DNA of 64,000 bases, from assembly GCF_016906535.1 (NCBI RefSeq), contig NC_057381.1, positions 930,001 to 994,000 of the forward strand, written 5' to 3'. The notes beneath the pieces are model-generated. The model had not been told where the DNA came from. It saw only the letters and a list, made by a program, of their open reading frames with translations, and ran no database searches. This document shows positions 12,092 to 24,692 of the stretch, piece by piece. Position numbers and translations under genes: made by a program. The stretch's first letter is position 1, and each line of letters opens with the position of its first letter. Source of the stretch: Rhizoctonia solani (taxonomy: Eukaryota > Basidiomycota > Agaricomycetes > Cantharellales > Ceratobasidiaceae).

Positions 12092-12232
12092 ATGCAATTC
12101 TCTGTCCGATACGTCGTTTCTGTGCTTGTTTTGACCCTTGCCACTTCGAATACCGCTTCTGCGGTCCCTACTGGTAATTGTACTTGCAAGTTAGTGGGGG
12201 GAGAGTGGATCTGCATCGGATCTTGCCCATAA
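12092..12232 (+). CDS. Small secreted cysteine-containing peptide (46 aa)
   Basis: An ATG at 12092 gives a 46-residue protein with a clear signal peptide (hydrophobic core VVSVLVLTLATS, likely cleavage after TASA). The mature peptide is about 22 residues with four cysteines in the order CTC, WIC, GSC. An in-frame upstream ATG at 11966 exists, but the signal peptide starts only here and a TATA box sits about 90 bp upstream. There is no CaaX end, so it is not a typical basidiomycete mating pheromone. A related frame lies 1.3 kb upstream. Its size and cysteines resemble small secreted effector-like peptides, but I infer no specific function. Confidence 0.6.
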   Translation: MQFSVRYVVSVLVLTLATSNTASAVPTGNCTCKLVGGEWICIGSCP

Positions 12233-13229
12233 GTACAAAGTGGCTGGATTCATCATTCCACACTTTCCGTGTAAGTTATTTGAGCAAATTTATCAATAAG
12301 CCTACTTACAAACAGTGTTTGTATATCTTTTTAATTGATATAAAATCTAAATGATAGTTATCTCAGTTCGACTGTGGAATAGTGAACTCATGTGCAGATA
12401 TCTACCTAAATGATAGTTATCTACATGGTGATAAGCACATTTGATAGAACGATGTAGAATGATAATACGTACCTCATTTTGACTGTAGAATAGTGAACTG
12501 AGGTACTCGAGAGTCGATAAAAAGACTTTTATAGTAAGTATACATCCAAGCATCAGTAAATACATTCGTAAGGATTATATACTATAGACCGTGATACTGA
12601 TTCTTCAGCATATCTTTCGCTTATCTACAGCTATTGACTGGTGTGTTTAATTATTTGATGAGGTCTAGAGAGGCATAAGCATAGCTACATCAGTCCTGCA
12701 AAATATCCCTTATACAAATTCAATGTTTTCACATCAGACTATCGCGGATATGGATACCTCACTCTAAAGCACCATAATGCAGGCATATACACAAAAACAG
12801 TGGTAGTTTATGAAATGCAGACACATATACCATACAATTATTGCTACGAACATATATTTTATATCAGGCTTACAATTTCAGCAGAATCAATACCCTTAGC
12901 CGAAGCCAATGGTTCGAATACTACAGGCAGTGGACATCCGACTTTAATGTAGAAAGCTTGTTAATCGACCGATGAACGTGGATCGACTAACTACAGAGGT
13001 AACACCTGGTAGAAAGTTGAGACACATGTATACGCGTATAAACTGGATAGTCTATGTATCCTAGCTATTGATCATGAGTGTCACTTTAATAGGATCTTCT
13101 ACATCTTGATGGTTCTTTACATTGGGTTATTGAAAAGTTGTACAATGCGATTTTCTGGCTGTAGAAAGTTGTATGCATGAAAACGACTGGATCGACAGCC
13201 ATGTCACAAGAGTATGTCTTAGTGCACGA
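12233..13229. repeat. AT-rich non-coding DNA with short direct repeats
   Basis: No gene seen. Short repeats occur: AAATGATAGTTATCT at about 12349 and again at about 12407, and a GACTGTGGAATAGTGAACT block at about 12370 repeated with one change at about 12480. They look like a small decayed repeat cluster. Confidence 0.5.
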
Positions 13230-14090
13230 GTAGAACAATCCAGAACCTTAAACGTATACAACGATGAATGATACGATAGTTGAAATATATACATTCCAGG
13301 CGAGGACAGTGATACACGCTATGAAGAATGTATAGATTAAGATATAGGATAAGGCATGAAGCGTGAAGGAAACGACGCTCAGATTTTAGAGGTCAAATTC
13401 TATTGCTCGGAGCTTGGTGGTAGCCCTTGCACTGTAGTCCCGCTCGCCCCAGGAGAGGAGCCAAGTCCTGGAAAAGATGTCGAGCCAAAAGAGGACGACC
13501 TGGGGTACTGCGGCTGGGAAGGAGGCCGAGGTGGACCAGCGCACCTTGCGTTAACGGAAGGCCCCACGCCCATACGACCCGCCATCGCGTTCAATCTTTC
13601 TTGCATTTCAGGCGGAATATCCATAGGAGGGATGCTAGGTAGCAACAGAGCGCCTAGCGTTATATTCTCTAGTGACGAGTTGCCAGATGGAGCGGGCACT
13701 ATGGTTGAACCGATCAAAGGGGCAGGAGCGAGAAAATACTGGAGACCAGTATTGGATGTGGTGGTGGGTGGGGGCGGGGAGCACAGCCCAAGCGGCGCGG
13801 CAAAGGCTTAATGACGCGTTCGGGATGCGAGGAAGAACGTTCCAACGGTAAAGCTGAGGAGGATCGAAGAGAGCCCGACTGCAGGACGGTTGGTTGAGGA
13901 GAGATGGCCGCGGAAGAGGCGGGTCCACCGCCCACGGCATCGGTAGTAGATTGGAATTCCAATATGATTGTGAACGTTGGTGTTATGGTGTCTATTTCAA
14001 CACTCGGGTCGCGCTCGTTGGAAGTGACGAACTGGGGCTGCATGGCGAATCGAAATAGAAAGGTATTGGTCCCGTGAATTTCGGATGAAT
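13230..14090 (-). pseudogene. Truncated, broken duplicate of HD2 3' half
   Basis: This block is collinear with about 14975-15840, the 3' half and downstream flank of the intact HD2 copy beside it. On the minus strand it encodes QFVTSNERDPSVEIDTI, LPRRLGCAPRPHPPPHP, then after a frame break IPPEMQERLNAMAGRMGVG and ends GLPPSSEQ, each matching the intact copy with substitutions. No homeodomain or N-terminal part is present and the frame shifts near 13715-13730. It therefore cannot make an HD2 protein. Downstream flank similarity (AAAACGTATACAACGATGA at both copies) shows the duplicated segment extends beyond the stop codon. Confidence 0.85.
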
Positions 14091-15143
14091 GCTAGGTGTA
14101 AGGATTGCGCGGCCTTGGAACACGGACCATATGCACCCGAGTCTTAATTACTATACATAGATAAATCAATAGTTGTATTTAAACCCCGCAGTAATTGCAT
14201 GAGGCGCGCGGGGCTTAGACAAATGACTCATGCATATATGCAACGTCAAAGGCTGATTGGCTGAGCAATTGTAAGCCCAAGGGGACACTCGCAGGAGGCT
14301 ATTAGGAAACACCTTCGAGTGTCTAAGCTCCCTAAAATTCTTAGGAGAACTCCAAAGATCTCTATTGGAGGCCCAGTGCTATGTGATGAGAAAACCATAA
14401 AAGTCCGACTGATAACTGGACAGGAGTCTTGCGCTGAAATATCTACCAAAATACGCTAGGCGTTGGTAGTCAGTTTGCTCGGGACTAAGTTCTTGCTTTT
14501 TATCCATCTTATTTGTGCTCAACAGAATCGCTAGGTTCTGTCCTATTTTTTTTTTACTAATTATAACTATGTTAGAGTTTTACGTAAACTTACATGGTGC
14601 AGGGGCCTGGGGGAAATTGGAGGCTGGAGGCTGGGGGCTGCCGCTGGCCGCGCTGGTTGAGAGATTTGTTGTCACTGGAGACATGATGGAATCAGAGAAG
14701 TACGGCGCGTCGTGGTAACGTTGAGAGCGCAACTATCGATGTTGATATGTCGTATACTTAGGTTTATAAACTAGAAGTGGGTCACGATCAGGCTCACGCT
14801 TTCCCGTCTCGGTTCACGTTTACATTTTCGATGATCGGATGATCATCCAGGAAAGCTTCATTATCGAACTAGGGAAATAGGGGAATTACAGATAGTACAT
14901 AAATAGAAGGTAAAGTTAACAACGATAGTTTACAAGATCGAATGAACCCCAAAGAAACTGGACGAAAGAACAGTGTTGTTTAAGAGCCGAAAACGTATAC
15001 AACGATGATTGATGCGATGCTGACATATACGATGCACGTGATGATGAGGCACTTTGGGCCACACGCTATAAGAGGAGCATAGGAAGTGAAGATACGGGAA
15101 TGGGGCATGAGGGTAATAGCGCTCAGGTTTTCGATACCAAAGC
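14091..15143. other. Spacer between duplicated HD2 3' ends
   Basis: No supported gene. The last about 170 bases (14975-15143) are the downstream flank shared with the truncated duplicate. Confidence 0.5.
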
Positions 15144-17336
15144 CTACTGCTCAGAGTTTGGTGGCAACCCTGGCATTGTAGCCCCGCTCACCCCGGTAGA
15201 CAAACCAAGTCCTGGCAAAGATGTCGAGCCAAAGGAGAACGACATAGGGCGTTGCGGTTGTGAAGGAAGCCCGGGTGGGCCAGCCCGCCTTGCTCCGTTA
15301 ACAGAAGACCCCACGCCCATACGGCCCGCCATCGCGGTCAGTCTTTCTTCCATTTCAGGTGGAATATTCGGGGGAGGGACGCTAGGTCGCAATAAAGCAC
15401 CCAGCGTGGTGCTCGCTAGCGATGGATTACTAGATGGCGGAAGCACTACGGACGAGCGGATTGAAGGGGTGGGAGCAGCTGATGTACTAACGGCCGGTGT
15501 CGGACGCGGTGGTGGGCGGGGGCGAGGGGCACAACCAGTCCGGCGCGCCAAAGGCTTAACTGCAGGTCGGGGGGATGAAGCGGAATGTCCCGACGGCGAA
15601 GGCGAGGAGGATTGAGGGGAACCAGTTTGCAGGACGGGTGATGGAGGCGAGACAAAAGGGGCAGATCCACTACCTGTAGTAGTAGTAGATTGAGCCTGTA
15701 ATGTTATTGTAGACCTCGGCGGTGTGGTATCCATTTCAACAGTCAGACCGCGCTCGTTGGAGGTGACGAACTGAGGCAGAGCAGAGGGCGCAATTGACAC
15801 AGAAAGGAATCGATCTTGTGAATTTTGGGCGGGAGCTGGTGCCGGCGCCGGTGCCGGAGCGCTAAAGTTAAAGTTGAATCCTGTTGTAGGTTGAGAAATT
15901 GGCTGTTGATGAGGATGCAAGGGGGCTGGAGAAGTGCGGCGTGCCGAAGGAAGCGACTTCATTGGACGGGAGATGGGAACGAGCTGTTGGGGCGATCCCT
16001 TCTTTCCGGCGATGATCAGGGGGTCATTCAGTTGATCTGGGCGCGCTTGTGAAGATGGTCCTGATACAACCGTCGCCGGGCCTTGGTCTGATCCAGAGTC
16101 GAAGGTCGCAGAGGAAGTAGTAAGAGAAGGAACTCCTCGTTTGCCCTTGCTAATGGGAGATTCATCATCATCTGAGTCGGTGAGGTCGCTGTCGCTATCT
16201 TCGGAGGGCATGCGAGGCATTGTAGTATCAGTAAACCCAACCTTGGTGGGACTGGGAGGAAAGGAGGGGGTCCTTGCGTCGGGCGGGGCGACCGCAGAAG
16301 CAAGACGCCAAGAACGAATATTGAATGTTGTATCAGATGGCTGAATGCCAGTCAACTTCTTCTCAAGAAAATCATCAGAGAGCTCGGAGCTGTCGTCAGA
16401 GTGAATCGAAGCTGCATAAGGGTTGATGCGGGCGGCCATGTCTTCCTTCAACTCGCCCCGACGCCGGTTTTGGAACTGTATTTGGAAATGAGCGAAAAGA
16501 TGATGGTGCGACGATCATAGGAAGGCATACCCAAATTGTAATTTGACGATAAGTCATACCAGTCAGATTGACAAGGTAGGTCTTTTCGGGTTTTGTTAAA
16601 ACTTTGCCACGTTCATGGAGTGCTTCAAAGATAGGCAGGTATTTCTGAGGAAGTTAAATGTATGTGAGCTACCTCAATAAAGACATCTAATGTCTGCGGA
16701 CTGACAGTTTCAAGTGGTGGCACTTCTTCACCAGGCCTCATCGGGGAATTTTCATCTTCTTCGGGTTCCTCCTCTACACCCTCAGTCTCGTCCTCAGTCT
16801 CGTCCTCATCCTCACTCGAGGATGAGCCTGGGGGGATAATGAGGGCGATGATCAGTTGTATCGAGCTATGCAAACCTACCCGAGTCGGAAAGCCCCTCTC
16901 CATCTGATGCAGCACCCTCAGGCTCAACGTCGGCAGCCAGTTGATTAGCAATATCGAGGATCTTGTTGACAGAGCGATCATAGATAGCATCGCGGGCCAT
17001 CCTCGCATGCTGAGCTAAGTTTGCTGCAGTCGAAGTATCGCATGAAGAGTATATATCGTGGATGAGACGGAGGTGGGCTTGCTCGACAACTTCTTGATAC
17101 TTGCGTGATTGCTTTGCCATGAGAGCAGCGACCTCGCCCGCGGCTTCGGATGGGAGCTTGAGCGAATGGGCATGCTGCGAAAAGTCGATAAATCGCTGCT
17201 GGATCGGCACTTGCTCAACTGGTGGAGGGTTGCTGGGTTGAGGCGGAATGTACTGTTGGGCAAGAGACAGGTTTTGTTGAAGCACTTCTCGAATAGAGGC
17301 AGCGACTTCGAGAAAGGATGGCTCGCTCATAGCCAT
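15144..17336 (-). CDS. HD2: HD2-class homeodomain mating-type protein, second copy
   Basis: Homeodomain transcription factor of the basidiomycete A (HD) mating-type system; HD2 proteins act in the nucleus as heterodimers with HD1 proteins from another allele. Exons: 17336-16880, 16827-16706, 16644-16531, 16475-15144, giving 674 residues with intact frames. The N-terminal part (about 150 residues, starting MAMSEPSFLEVAASIREVLQ) is helical and differs from the other HD2. An acidic Ser/Glu/Asp stretch precedes the homeodomain, which runs from KYLPIFEALHERGKVLTKPE to WFQNRRRGELKE (about residues 190-240). The last intron splits WF|QNRRR exactly as in the other HD2. The C-terminal half is Ser/Pro-rich with conserved GHSASSPRP, RRTGCAPRPRPPPR and MAGRMGVGS blocks. 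The second intron uses GTCAGT as donor. No HD1 gene lies on its divergent side. Confidence 0.93.
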
Positions 17337-20300
17337 TGCACTGACAAGGAGAACACGAGGAAGTGGTGTTGTCGGTGCGGAAGTGGGTATTGAAGTTGGT
17401 GGTGAAGTTATGATAGGGCAGGTGTCGGCCTTTGACTTTGTTTACATGTTCAAGGGAGAACAATGGGACGGAAGTATGAATGTCAACAAGCCCCATCACA
17501 AGATCAAATTCGCCCTATCATCCCCATTGTGATGTGGTAATCAACCTTATCAAGACTTGCCCCATGCATCTTACCGTTCTCTCCTCAACACTCAAGCCTG
17601 CTCTTCGAGTTTTATATGCTTGGTTTTATCCGTCGTCAAATGCCTTGTATGTGCTAGTATGAGTCATCAACTACCATGTACATTTATTTGATTTGCACGC
17701 CCGTCGTCCATGGCCATGCGTAACTTTCGGGTCCAGTTCCCCGTACCAACACACAAGGCCCAATCTCCCCCAAGATCCAGGCACCGATATTGAATATTTG
17801 GGTTGGTCCAATTTCACTAACAAAATCGGATATCTTTGTAAAACAGTGCTGTGTACAATCGATTGGAATCGATAGGATGCGGTCCTTGTGTATCATGGGA
17901 GTGCTGAAACATGGCACCACTAAACTACAGGAGCCACCAGTCTCAGCTACATGCATTAGGAAGCACAAATGTCACTGTGCAATAGTCACGACTGTCCTCA
18001 GTGTTGTCTGCGACATCATACTCATGCGCAGCTTGTCCTTTGTAAACCCCATATACTGACATTTAGTTAGGCATCCATGCCTTCAGTTATATTTAACGCA
18101 ATAACATTAGGAGGCTCTGCCAAAATAAATCAAGTCAAGTGCCTTCCACTATTCTTCTTATGTACTTTATTGGGCATATACGCGGGGCCGGTTACAAATA
18201 TCTCAAACAATTCTGTCCCGTGAGTGTTTCCGTCTGATCAACGACTACACACGTGAAGCGATTGACATTATGAACGACCAATGAATAATCGGTCATCACC
18301 AGAATACATCATCACGTCAGAGATTAAATCAATTATATCTCACATATGTCCGGTGTCTAAGACGGTATACACAGTGAGTCGGCCCACATCGAGAGGGGAT
18401 AGAAATCACCACGCGAGTATCCCTTGGTTGGTTACATTGACTAACGCTAGAATGGTGTATCAACACTTAATATTCAGAAACGCTCTTCTTCGTGAATCAG
18501 GTAAAACTTTCTATGTGCACATTTCAATCGAGGGTCACCGTGATCGGTGTTCCCGTTGCAATAACCGAAGTTAATTTCGTTCTATCGGCTTTAGTTTAAA
18601 TGTATGGCGTTAAAGACTGAAAATCAAGTAAATCCATCATGACTCGGTGAAGTCATTCTGCGTATGAAGGGCTGGAGCTTCTCCTTCATTGGCCGGATAA
18701 ATTTGACTTGAAACGGTCGAAATAAGCCCAATTATTCATATCAGCATATCAACTGGTACTGTGAGTCTCTCCATGCGCTTTCAAAGCAACGTGGTATATA
18801 AATCCGATGCCCGGGTCATAGCAATCTTGGGACTAGGGTGAGCCGATAGGAAACAGATTGCCATTGCTGGCTGCCACTGTGCTGACAAATGGGGGGTTTG
18901 TGACGATGACGTTATGCACCCAAACCAATCATATTTGTGCAGTCAGAACTTCTACTCGTCTGCTTCGGCAACAGTCATGGGACATTTAAATTTGTACGAG
19001 TTCACTTGCTGTCCTATGGTGTACAAATCTCCAGGCAGGCAGGTTGTTGATATAGGCATTTGAATATCCTATGAGTTGGACTTTCCATGAGGCAATGTGA
19101 ACTCTCCGTGGCCAGAAAACTTCGGCCACAAGCGACAACGTGGTCGTCGGCTACTCAAGACAATAATGAACGCCTGTCCCAAGGTTACGAAATTGAAGAT
19201 CTCGAGAGGTTCAGTCCGTTTTCAACTCGGTTCTACAACGTGATCTGGGTTGGTATTAGACTGAGTCACGTTATATTAGGTATCGGTATTAATATTTTAC
19301 TAGCTTGCTGGATGACGGCAAGGGTTTTGGGAAGTAACTTTACTCAAGGTTTACGGTTAGGGAAGCCAAGTTTCTGAACATATTGTTTCCGCCTGTCTAT
19401 ATGACTTTATTGTAATTATCTATTCAGTGGAATGTTGAACCTGTAGACCCTCACAAAAATTCCTAGCCGGAGCGATTTCGTACGCTTTGAAAACGAAAAC
19501 CCAAACTGTGGAGGAAATTAACAGCTCATGCGGTAATATTCGATAAGTTGATAAATCAGTCGGCCACTTGTCGTAAATCTGTCTTCCAGATGTATCCTCT
19601 ACTTATTTTCGAGCTCATTCCTACGACAAAACACACGCACATCTTAGCCATAAAAGCAACTGTTCATTTGTCGTGATTCAGCAGCCCGGTTGATCATATG
19701 GTCCACGTCACGTCACGCCTCGAACAGAACGTGAATGCATATTTGAGTTGAATGAGTGTAACTTGAAAGGCACATTTCATGTGGTACCCACAGATACATA
19801 TGAGATGAGAGAAGATCATAGGGTGGCCCCTCATAGAAATCCGCACGACGTTCTCGAGCTTGGGTGGAGTCAATGTGAGAATCATACCAGATTCGAATTC
19901 AACTATGTCTTATTCAATGAGCGTTACATGATTTTGACAAATTGGCCGTTGCCACTTATTCATTCAAAAACACCATGTTATCGTGTCAAAGATTAGATCA
20001 ATTATGCTCTAGATTACACGCATATCTTGGACCAGAGCACATGCATGTGTGACGCGATACCATACGTCGGGAAGGGAGTATAAATCACTACGTAGGTACG
20101 CTGGCCTCCACTATTTAAATTACGCAGGCGCACTTGTGATTGGCTGGGTCCGTTCTTTAATGTTAAAGTGCTAGAATGGCATTCGGAAATGTTCTTTCTA
20201 GACTAAATAGTGCCTCTCCTCCTGTGCACACCCTTCAACAGAGGGTCATTGATCGGTGTTCCCACTCCAATATCCGAAATTAAGTTCCCTGAATCGGCTT

Positions 20301-23300
20301 TAATCGAAGTTTATGGCGTTAGAGATTGAAAACCAAGTGCGCTCATCATGATCCAGGGAAGTCATTGTACGAGTGAACGATTTGGAGCTTCTGTTGCATT
20401 GACCAATAGGGATTTGAACCCGAATGGCTGAAAGCAGCTCCTTTAGTTTCAACAGATTAACTTTCAATTGATGGTGCATTTCTGGGGTAATGTGGCACGC
20501 AAATCTTTGAAACATACAAAATCAATAAATATTGTATATTGGTTGCAATCGCTCAGTTAACATAAATTAAAAAGTCCGCTCACATTCGGTCATCCCTGGA
20601 GCTCGAGGGAGGGCCTCGTCCCTATTTTTATGAAGAAATGTTTTCAACAACAGAATGCTTCGCTCGTTTATTCGGCTATGTGGGTGCCCGCATGTACTCG
20701 ACTGGTGCTAATTGCAGAGAAGACCCATGGCCAATACTAAAGGCTTTTACCGTTAATTTGTACATCCAATTAACTAAGAAGTTGCAAAGAATAGGTCATG
20801 TGTATGTGCGTGTCTGTGGGGGGGGGGTTAGATCAGGTGTGTCATAAATGTAGTGATTATTTGTGTTCGTACACAGCCGGCAGTAGTTATGAAGATCGGA
20901 ACAGGTATAAGCTTGAAAAATAGGGGGGAGTTATTGCGAAATAGGCCGAAGGGTTGAGCCAACCAAAATTACCCAAAGTAAGATGAGCGAGCCGACTTGT
21001 AGTTTCGTGGTATGTAAACCTCTGAATAGACCGACTATTGGCACAGATATTTGAATGCCTTAAGAACGAGGCTTTCCATGAGGTAACGCGAACTCTCCGT
21101 AGCCACATAACCCTGCTTAATCAATTGGCCCTGATCATTGATAAGCGACAGTGTGGACTCGGGCCACTTGCACACTGAACGCCAATACCAATGTTATGAA
21201 ATTAAAAAATATCTGATTGGGCCGTTGTCGACTCGGTTCTGTAAAATAGCCGGGAGTAGCCTTGGGCCTCGGCTGTGGTAAGTGTTGGTATTGCAATTCC
21301 TAACTTCTCGAGTGTCGTTTACCGATTGTGAGAGCTCATCTCGCTGGAGGCCAATACTTCTAAACATGCTGTTTTCGTCTGTCTATATAGTTTTACATTA
21401 ACAACTTGCCCGATGGAGTATCGAACCTGGATCTTCGTAAACCATGCCGGCTGGAATGGATTCGTACGTCTCGACAGGCAAAACTCTAAGCTACAGAGGG
21501 AATTAATAACTCATAGTCTTTCACACAGGCTGATGGAAAATTCAAACGGCTATCGTAATTATATCTTCTATACATGCTTTCTACCTCTATATGTGTCTTT
21601 GCGCCCGAGCAGTGATAAAACATGCGTATGTTCGTCACAAAATCGATGGGCAATTTGGTAGGTTTATGAGTCTTATATGCCATCGTTTGGTGGTTCGGTC
21701 GGCTCGACGAAAGCGGCTGGGGTTCGCGAGTGCATAGGAGCACACGGGGCTTGATCATCACGTAATTTAATTTACTTAATTTGGATGGATAAATGTCGTG
21801 TCGATACCCCGAAATGGCATAAACGCTAGCTGACTAAGACCTTGCGAAAGCTACGCAAGGGCACAGGGAACCATATGCACTGGGTGTGCCCGAGCGCCCA
21901 CAAAACCCCAGCGATTTCTTGTAGAAGATTTCGTGTTATGTAGCACCTCCAAAAATCACGAGTACACAGTTCCCCCAACCGCGTATAACTCAAGAAGCAT
22001 AACTACTTTCGTTGTTTGCACGATGCTAGGGGATCATGATAGAAGCTTACGCGACGCCTTCAAGTAGGATCAATTGAAGAATCCTACCAGATTCGAGTTC
22101 GACTATGTCTTATTCAATGAGCGTTACATGAGTTTGCACATTGCAGTCAGCCGACCAGGAGATCCCGGGAGAGTCCGTAAAGTTGGCAGGGTGAGAGTAG
22201 CCGGCGGCCAAGCCAGGCTCGCGTATTGAGTTATGGATGGATGGAGCCGAAATTGCCATATGTGATCACTCATCGGAATACAAGGTCATGATACCCCTGG
22301 AGTGTGAGTCCAAAGTTCCGTACAAGTATATCAGACCTCACCCCAGAAATGATTCCGTGAAATGGTCTGTACAAACGTGCCGTTTGCAGCGTCAATTGTT
22401 CGCATCGATCGACAAGCGGGTCATTCTGTTTGCGGACGAGTTCGTTGCTTCGTGGTAATCTCGTTATCGAGATACTTCCGATACCGTGGGCGCCTGGTCT
22501 GGGCAGAGCTGGGCAGGGCGAATTTAGTGAACACACCGAACTCGGCCACGGAGAATGACATCATAAACCTGTGACGCCGATTTTCGATCATTGATCAATG
22601 ATGCAACGCTTCTCGTGACTTCCTATTTCATAGCACATGTCGGCCAAAATACGTCAAGTGACTCATGGGTGTTAGAATATCGTAATAATATCGCATCGTA
22701 TAAGTACTTATATGGGAAATTCAAGCTTCATACTATACCGTCGATGACTTAGGTTAAAATTCCACTCTGCTATCGCGTAATGGCCTCAGTTTAAATTCCA
22801 AGAGTGACCAACTCCGCCACTTTTAGCGCTCTGTCTACACATCGGCACGGGTAATGGGGCTGTGTTCGATTAACACATTTGCATCGAGTGTACTGCATCG
22901 ATATGAAGGGCTGGGCAAGATTCAAGCTTACGGCTCGTTTACCGCCAGGAACTATTCAATCCAAGCGCTCAGTATTCGATATACTCGGAAACCCACAAGA
23001 CGACTAGCTAACCACCCAGTCCCCGGATCTATAAGTTTTGTATTGAATATGATCACCGCGCTTCTAGCTAAAAATAACGAATGGAACTGTGGAAGTGCAT
23101 TTATCAGGATGAACGGCACCGCAAACGGGGAGGTAACTTGATATACTCGGATTGTAATCACGGCTGAATACGGTAGCGAAGCTCCCCTCGCATCACCGCA
23201 AGATCCTTAAGCTTCGGCTGCTCGGCCACCAAAAACTTGGCGTGATTCTCAATATCATAAATGGCATGAAGCATGACCCTGGGAGATAATAAATAGTGCC

Positions 23301-23386
23301 ATCCCGCGAGCCAAGAGGACATTCGACTTGGCACCTTCCCAATCCTCTTACGACAATCACGCCCCTCCACGGTCCCCCTTCGCACA
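17337..23386. repeat. Gene-poor field of decayed tandem repeats
   Basis: I find no supported gene in these 6 kb. Two diverged copies of a unit of about 1.5-2 kb lie in tandem, about 18280-19660 and about 19970-21640. Matching landmarks are GATCGGTGTTCCC (18541 and 20250), CTTTCCATGAGG then AACTCTCCGT (19081 and 21072), and a CTGTCTATAT block (19390 and 21377). A third partial copy begins near 22070: GTCTTATTCAATGAGCGTTA occurs near 19905 and near 22105. None of the copies keeps a long reading frame. I see neither terminal repeats nor transposase or reverse-transcriptase motifs. Confidence 0.7.
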
Positions 23387-24692
23387 ATGTTGGCCTTTTG
23401 GGTTACGCTCCTCTCCATCCTCCCTGCCATACTTTCGGCACCTGTAGCAGGTAACGCTACCAAGGCCCCCACTACCTATGGGTGTAAGAATCCTGTGGTT
23501 CGCAGGGAATGGCGTACTCTCAGCCAAGGTCAGAAGGACCAGTTTCACAAGGCTGTCAAGTGCCTTCAAGACCAGCCTTCTGTCTTCGATTTCGAGGGAA
23601 GCAAGAACATATTTGATGACTTTTCTTATGTTCATTATACTATCAACAGGACTAGTGGGTGCTTTAGGCTCTTACTTTCTTTGTCAGCCACTGACCTTTT
23701 TCAGTCCATCATGTGGCATCATTCTTCCCTTGGTAGGTTACAATATCTATCTAAACTGTAACAAGTCTAATCACGACCACAGGCATCGCTATTTTCTTAT
23801 TCTGCGCGAGAAAGCGATGGCGGAATGTGGTTATGAAGACCCAATGCCATACTGGGACTGGACACGGGACGCTACACCCGAAAAGTTCAGGAACTCTGAA
23901 CTTTTTGATAGTAAGAAAGGCTTTGGAGGAGACGGAACGGGTAAAACCGACTGGGCCGATGGCTTGTGTGTAGAGGAAGGCCCATACGCTGGGTTTCATG
24001 TGAGTCCTCCATCTCTGACCTGGTCTTCCTACGTATATTCACCGAGTGTTTCAGGTCAACTTTCCGGAGCCTCATTGCTTGACACGGCGGTATAATATCA
24101 GCGAGCCGGTCGTTTCCAACTGGACCAAGTCGACGGTCGATAAAATTATGCGGTACGACAACTATCTTGAATTTTGGAACAACACCGAGCGTATGTATAG
24201 TCCTGGTCCATTTCATCCGGATACATTTTAACTTTTTGTTAGTCCATCCTCACGACAACTTCCATCGCGCTGTTGGTGGCGATTTGAGGCGCCAGTACTC
24301 TCCCAACGAGCCTCTGGTACGAGACAAATATTGATGGCACAAAGTCCGAGACTAACTAAGGTGTTGTTTTAATAGTTCTTCCTCCACCACGCTCAGATCG
24401 ACCGACTCTGGACAATCTGGCAAGGTCGGAACGAGACTCGCCTCCATGATTACGCAGGGAACACGGTCCAGAATGCAACTGTTAATACTGCTAGTCTTAA
24501 CGACCAAATGCTCACTTTAGGATTCGCCCCGGCGGTTGGGGTTGGTAGCTTGATGGACACCCTATCGAACGAGTTGTGTTATACTGTGAGCATATTTCCC
24601 AACAGACTATGAAATGTCCAGCTAATATATAACCTCAGTATGACGACTTTGCCGACGGTTGGAAGTATGATGATGACGATGATGACAACTGA
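23387..24692 (+). CDS. Secreted tyrosinase (type-3 copper domain), copy 1
   Basis: Di-copper oxidase that hydroxylates or oxidises phenols, a route to melanin or quinones. Exons 23387-23654, 23705-23732, 23783-23999, 24055-24190, 24243-24316, 24376-24585 and 24639-24692 give 328 residues with all phases consistent. The signal peptide is FWVTLLSILPAILSA. The CuA site has HH in exon 2 and FFPWHRYFL, followed by PYWDWTRD. The CuB site has PHDNFHRAVGGDLRR and FFLHHAQIDRLWTIWQ. The 28-nt second exon splits the CuA Trp-His. The C-terminus is a run of Asp. It lacks the long C-terminal shielding domain of larger tyrosinases. A tandem paralogue follows downstream with nearly the same exon lengths. A TATA-like ATAAATA is at about 23287. 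Confidence 0.9.

Noticed and set aside
12092..12232. Possibility that the small peptide is a mating pheromone precursor
   Set aside because: It has a signal peptide and ends GSCP, lacking the C-terminal CaaX box of basidiomycete pheromones; no pheromone receptor gene is in the window.
20400..20500. tRNA-like T-loop sequence (reverse complement of GGGATTTGAACCCGA)
   Set aside because: No pairing acceptor stem, D-arm or anticodon arm could be built around it; it lies in the decayed repeat unit.
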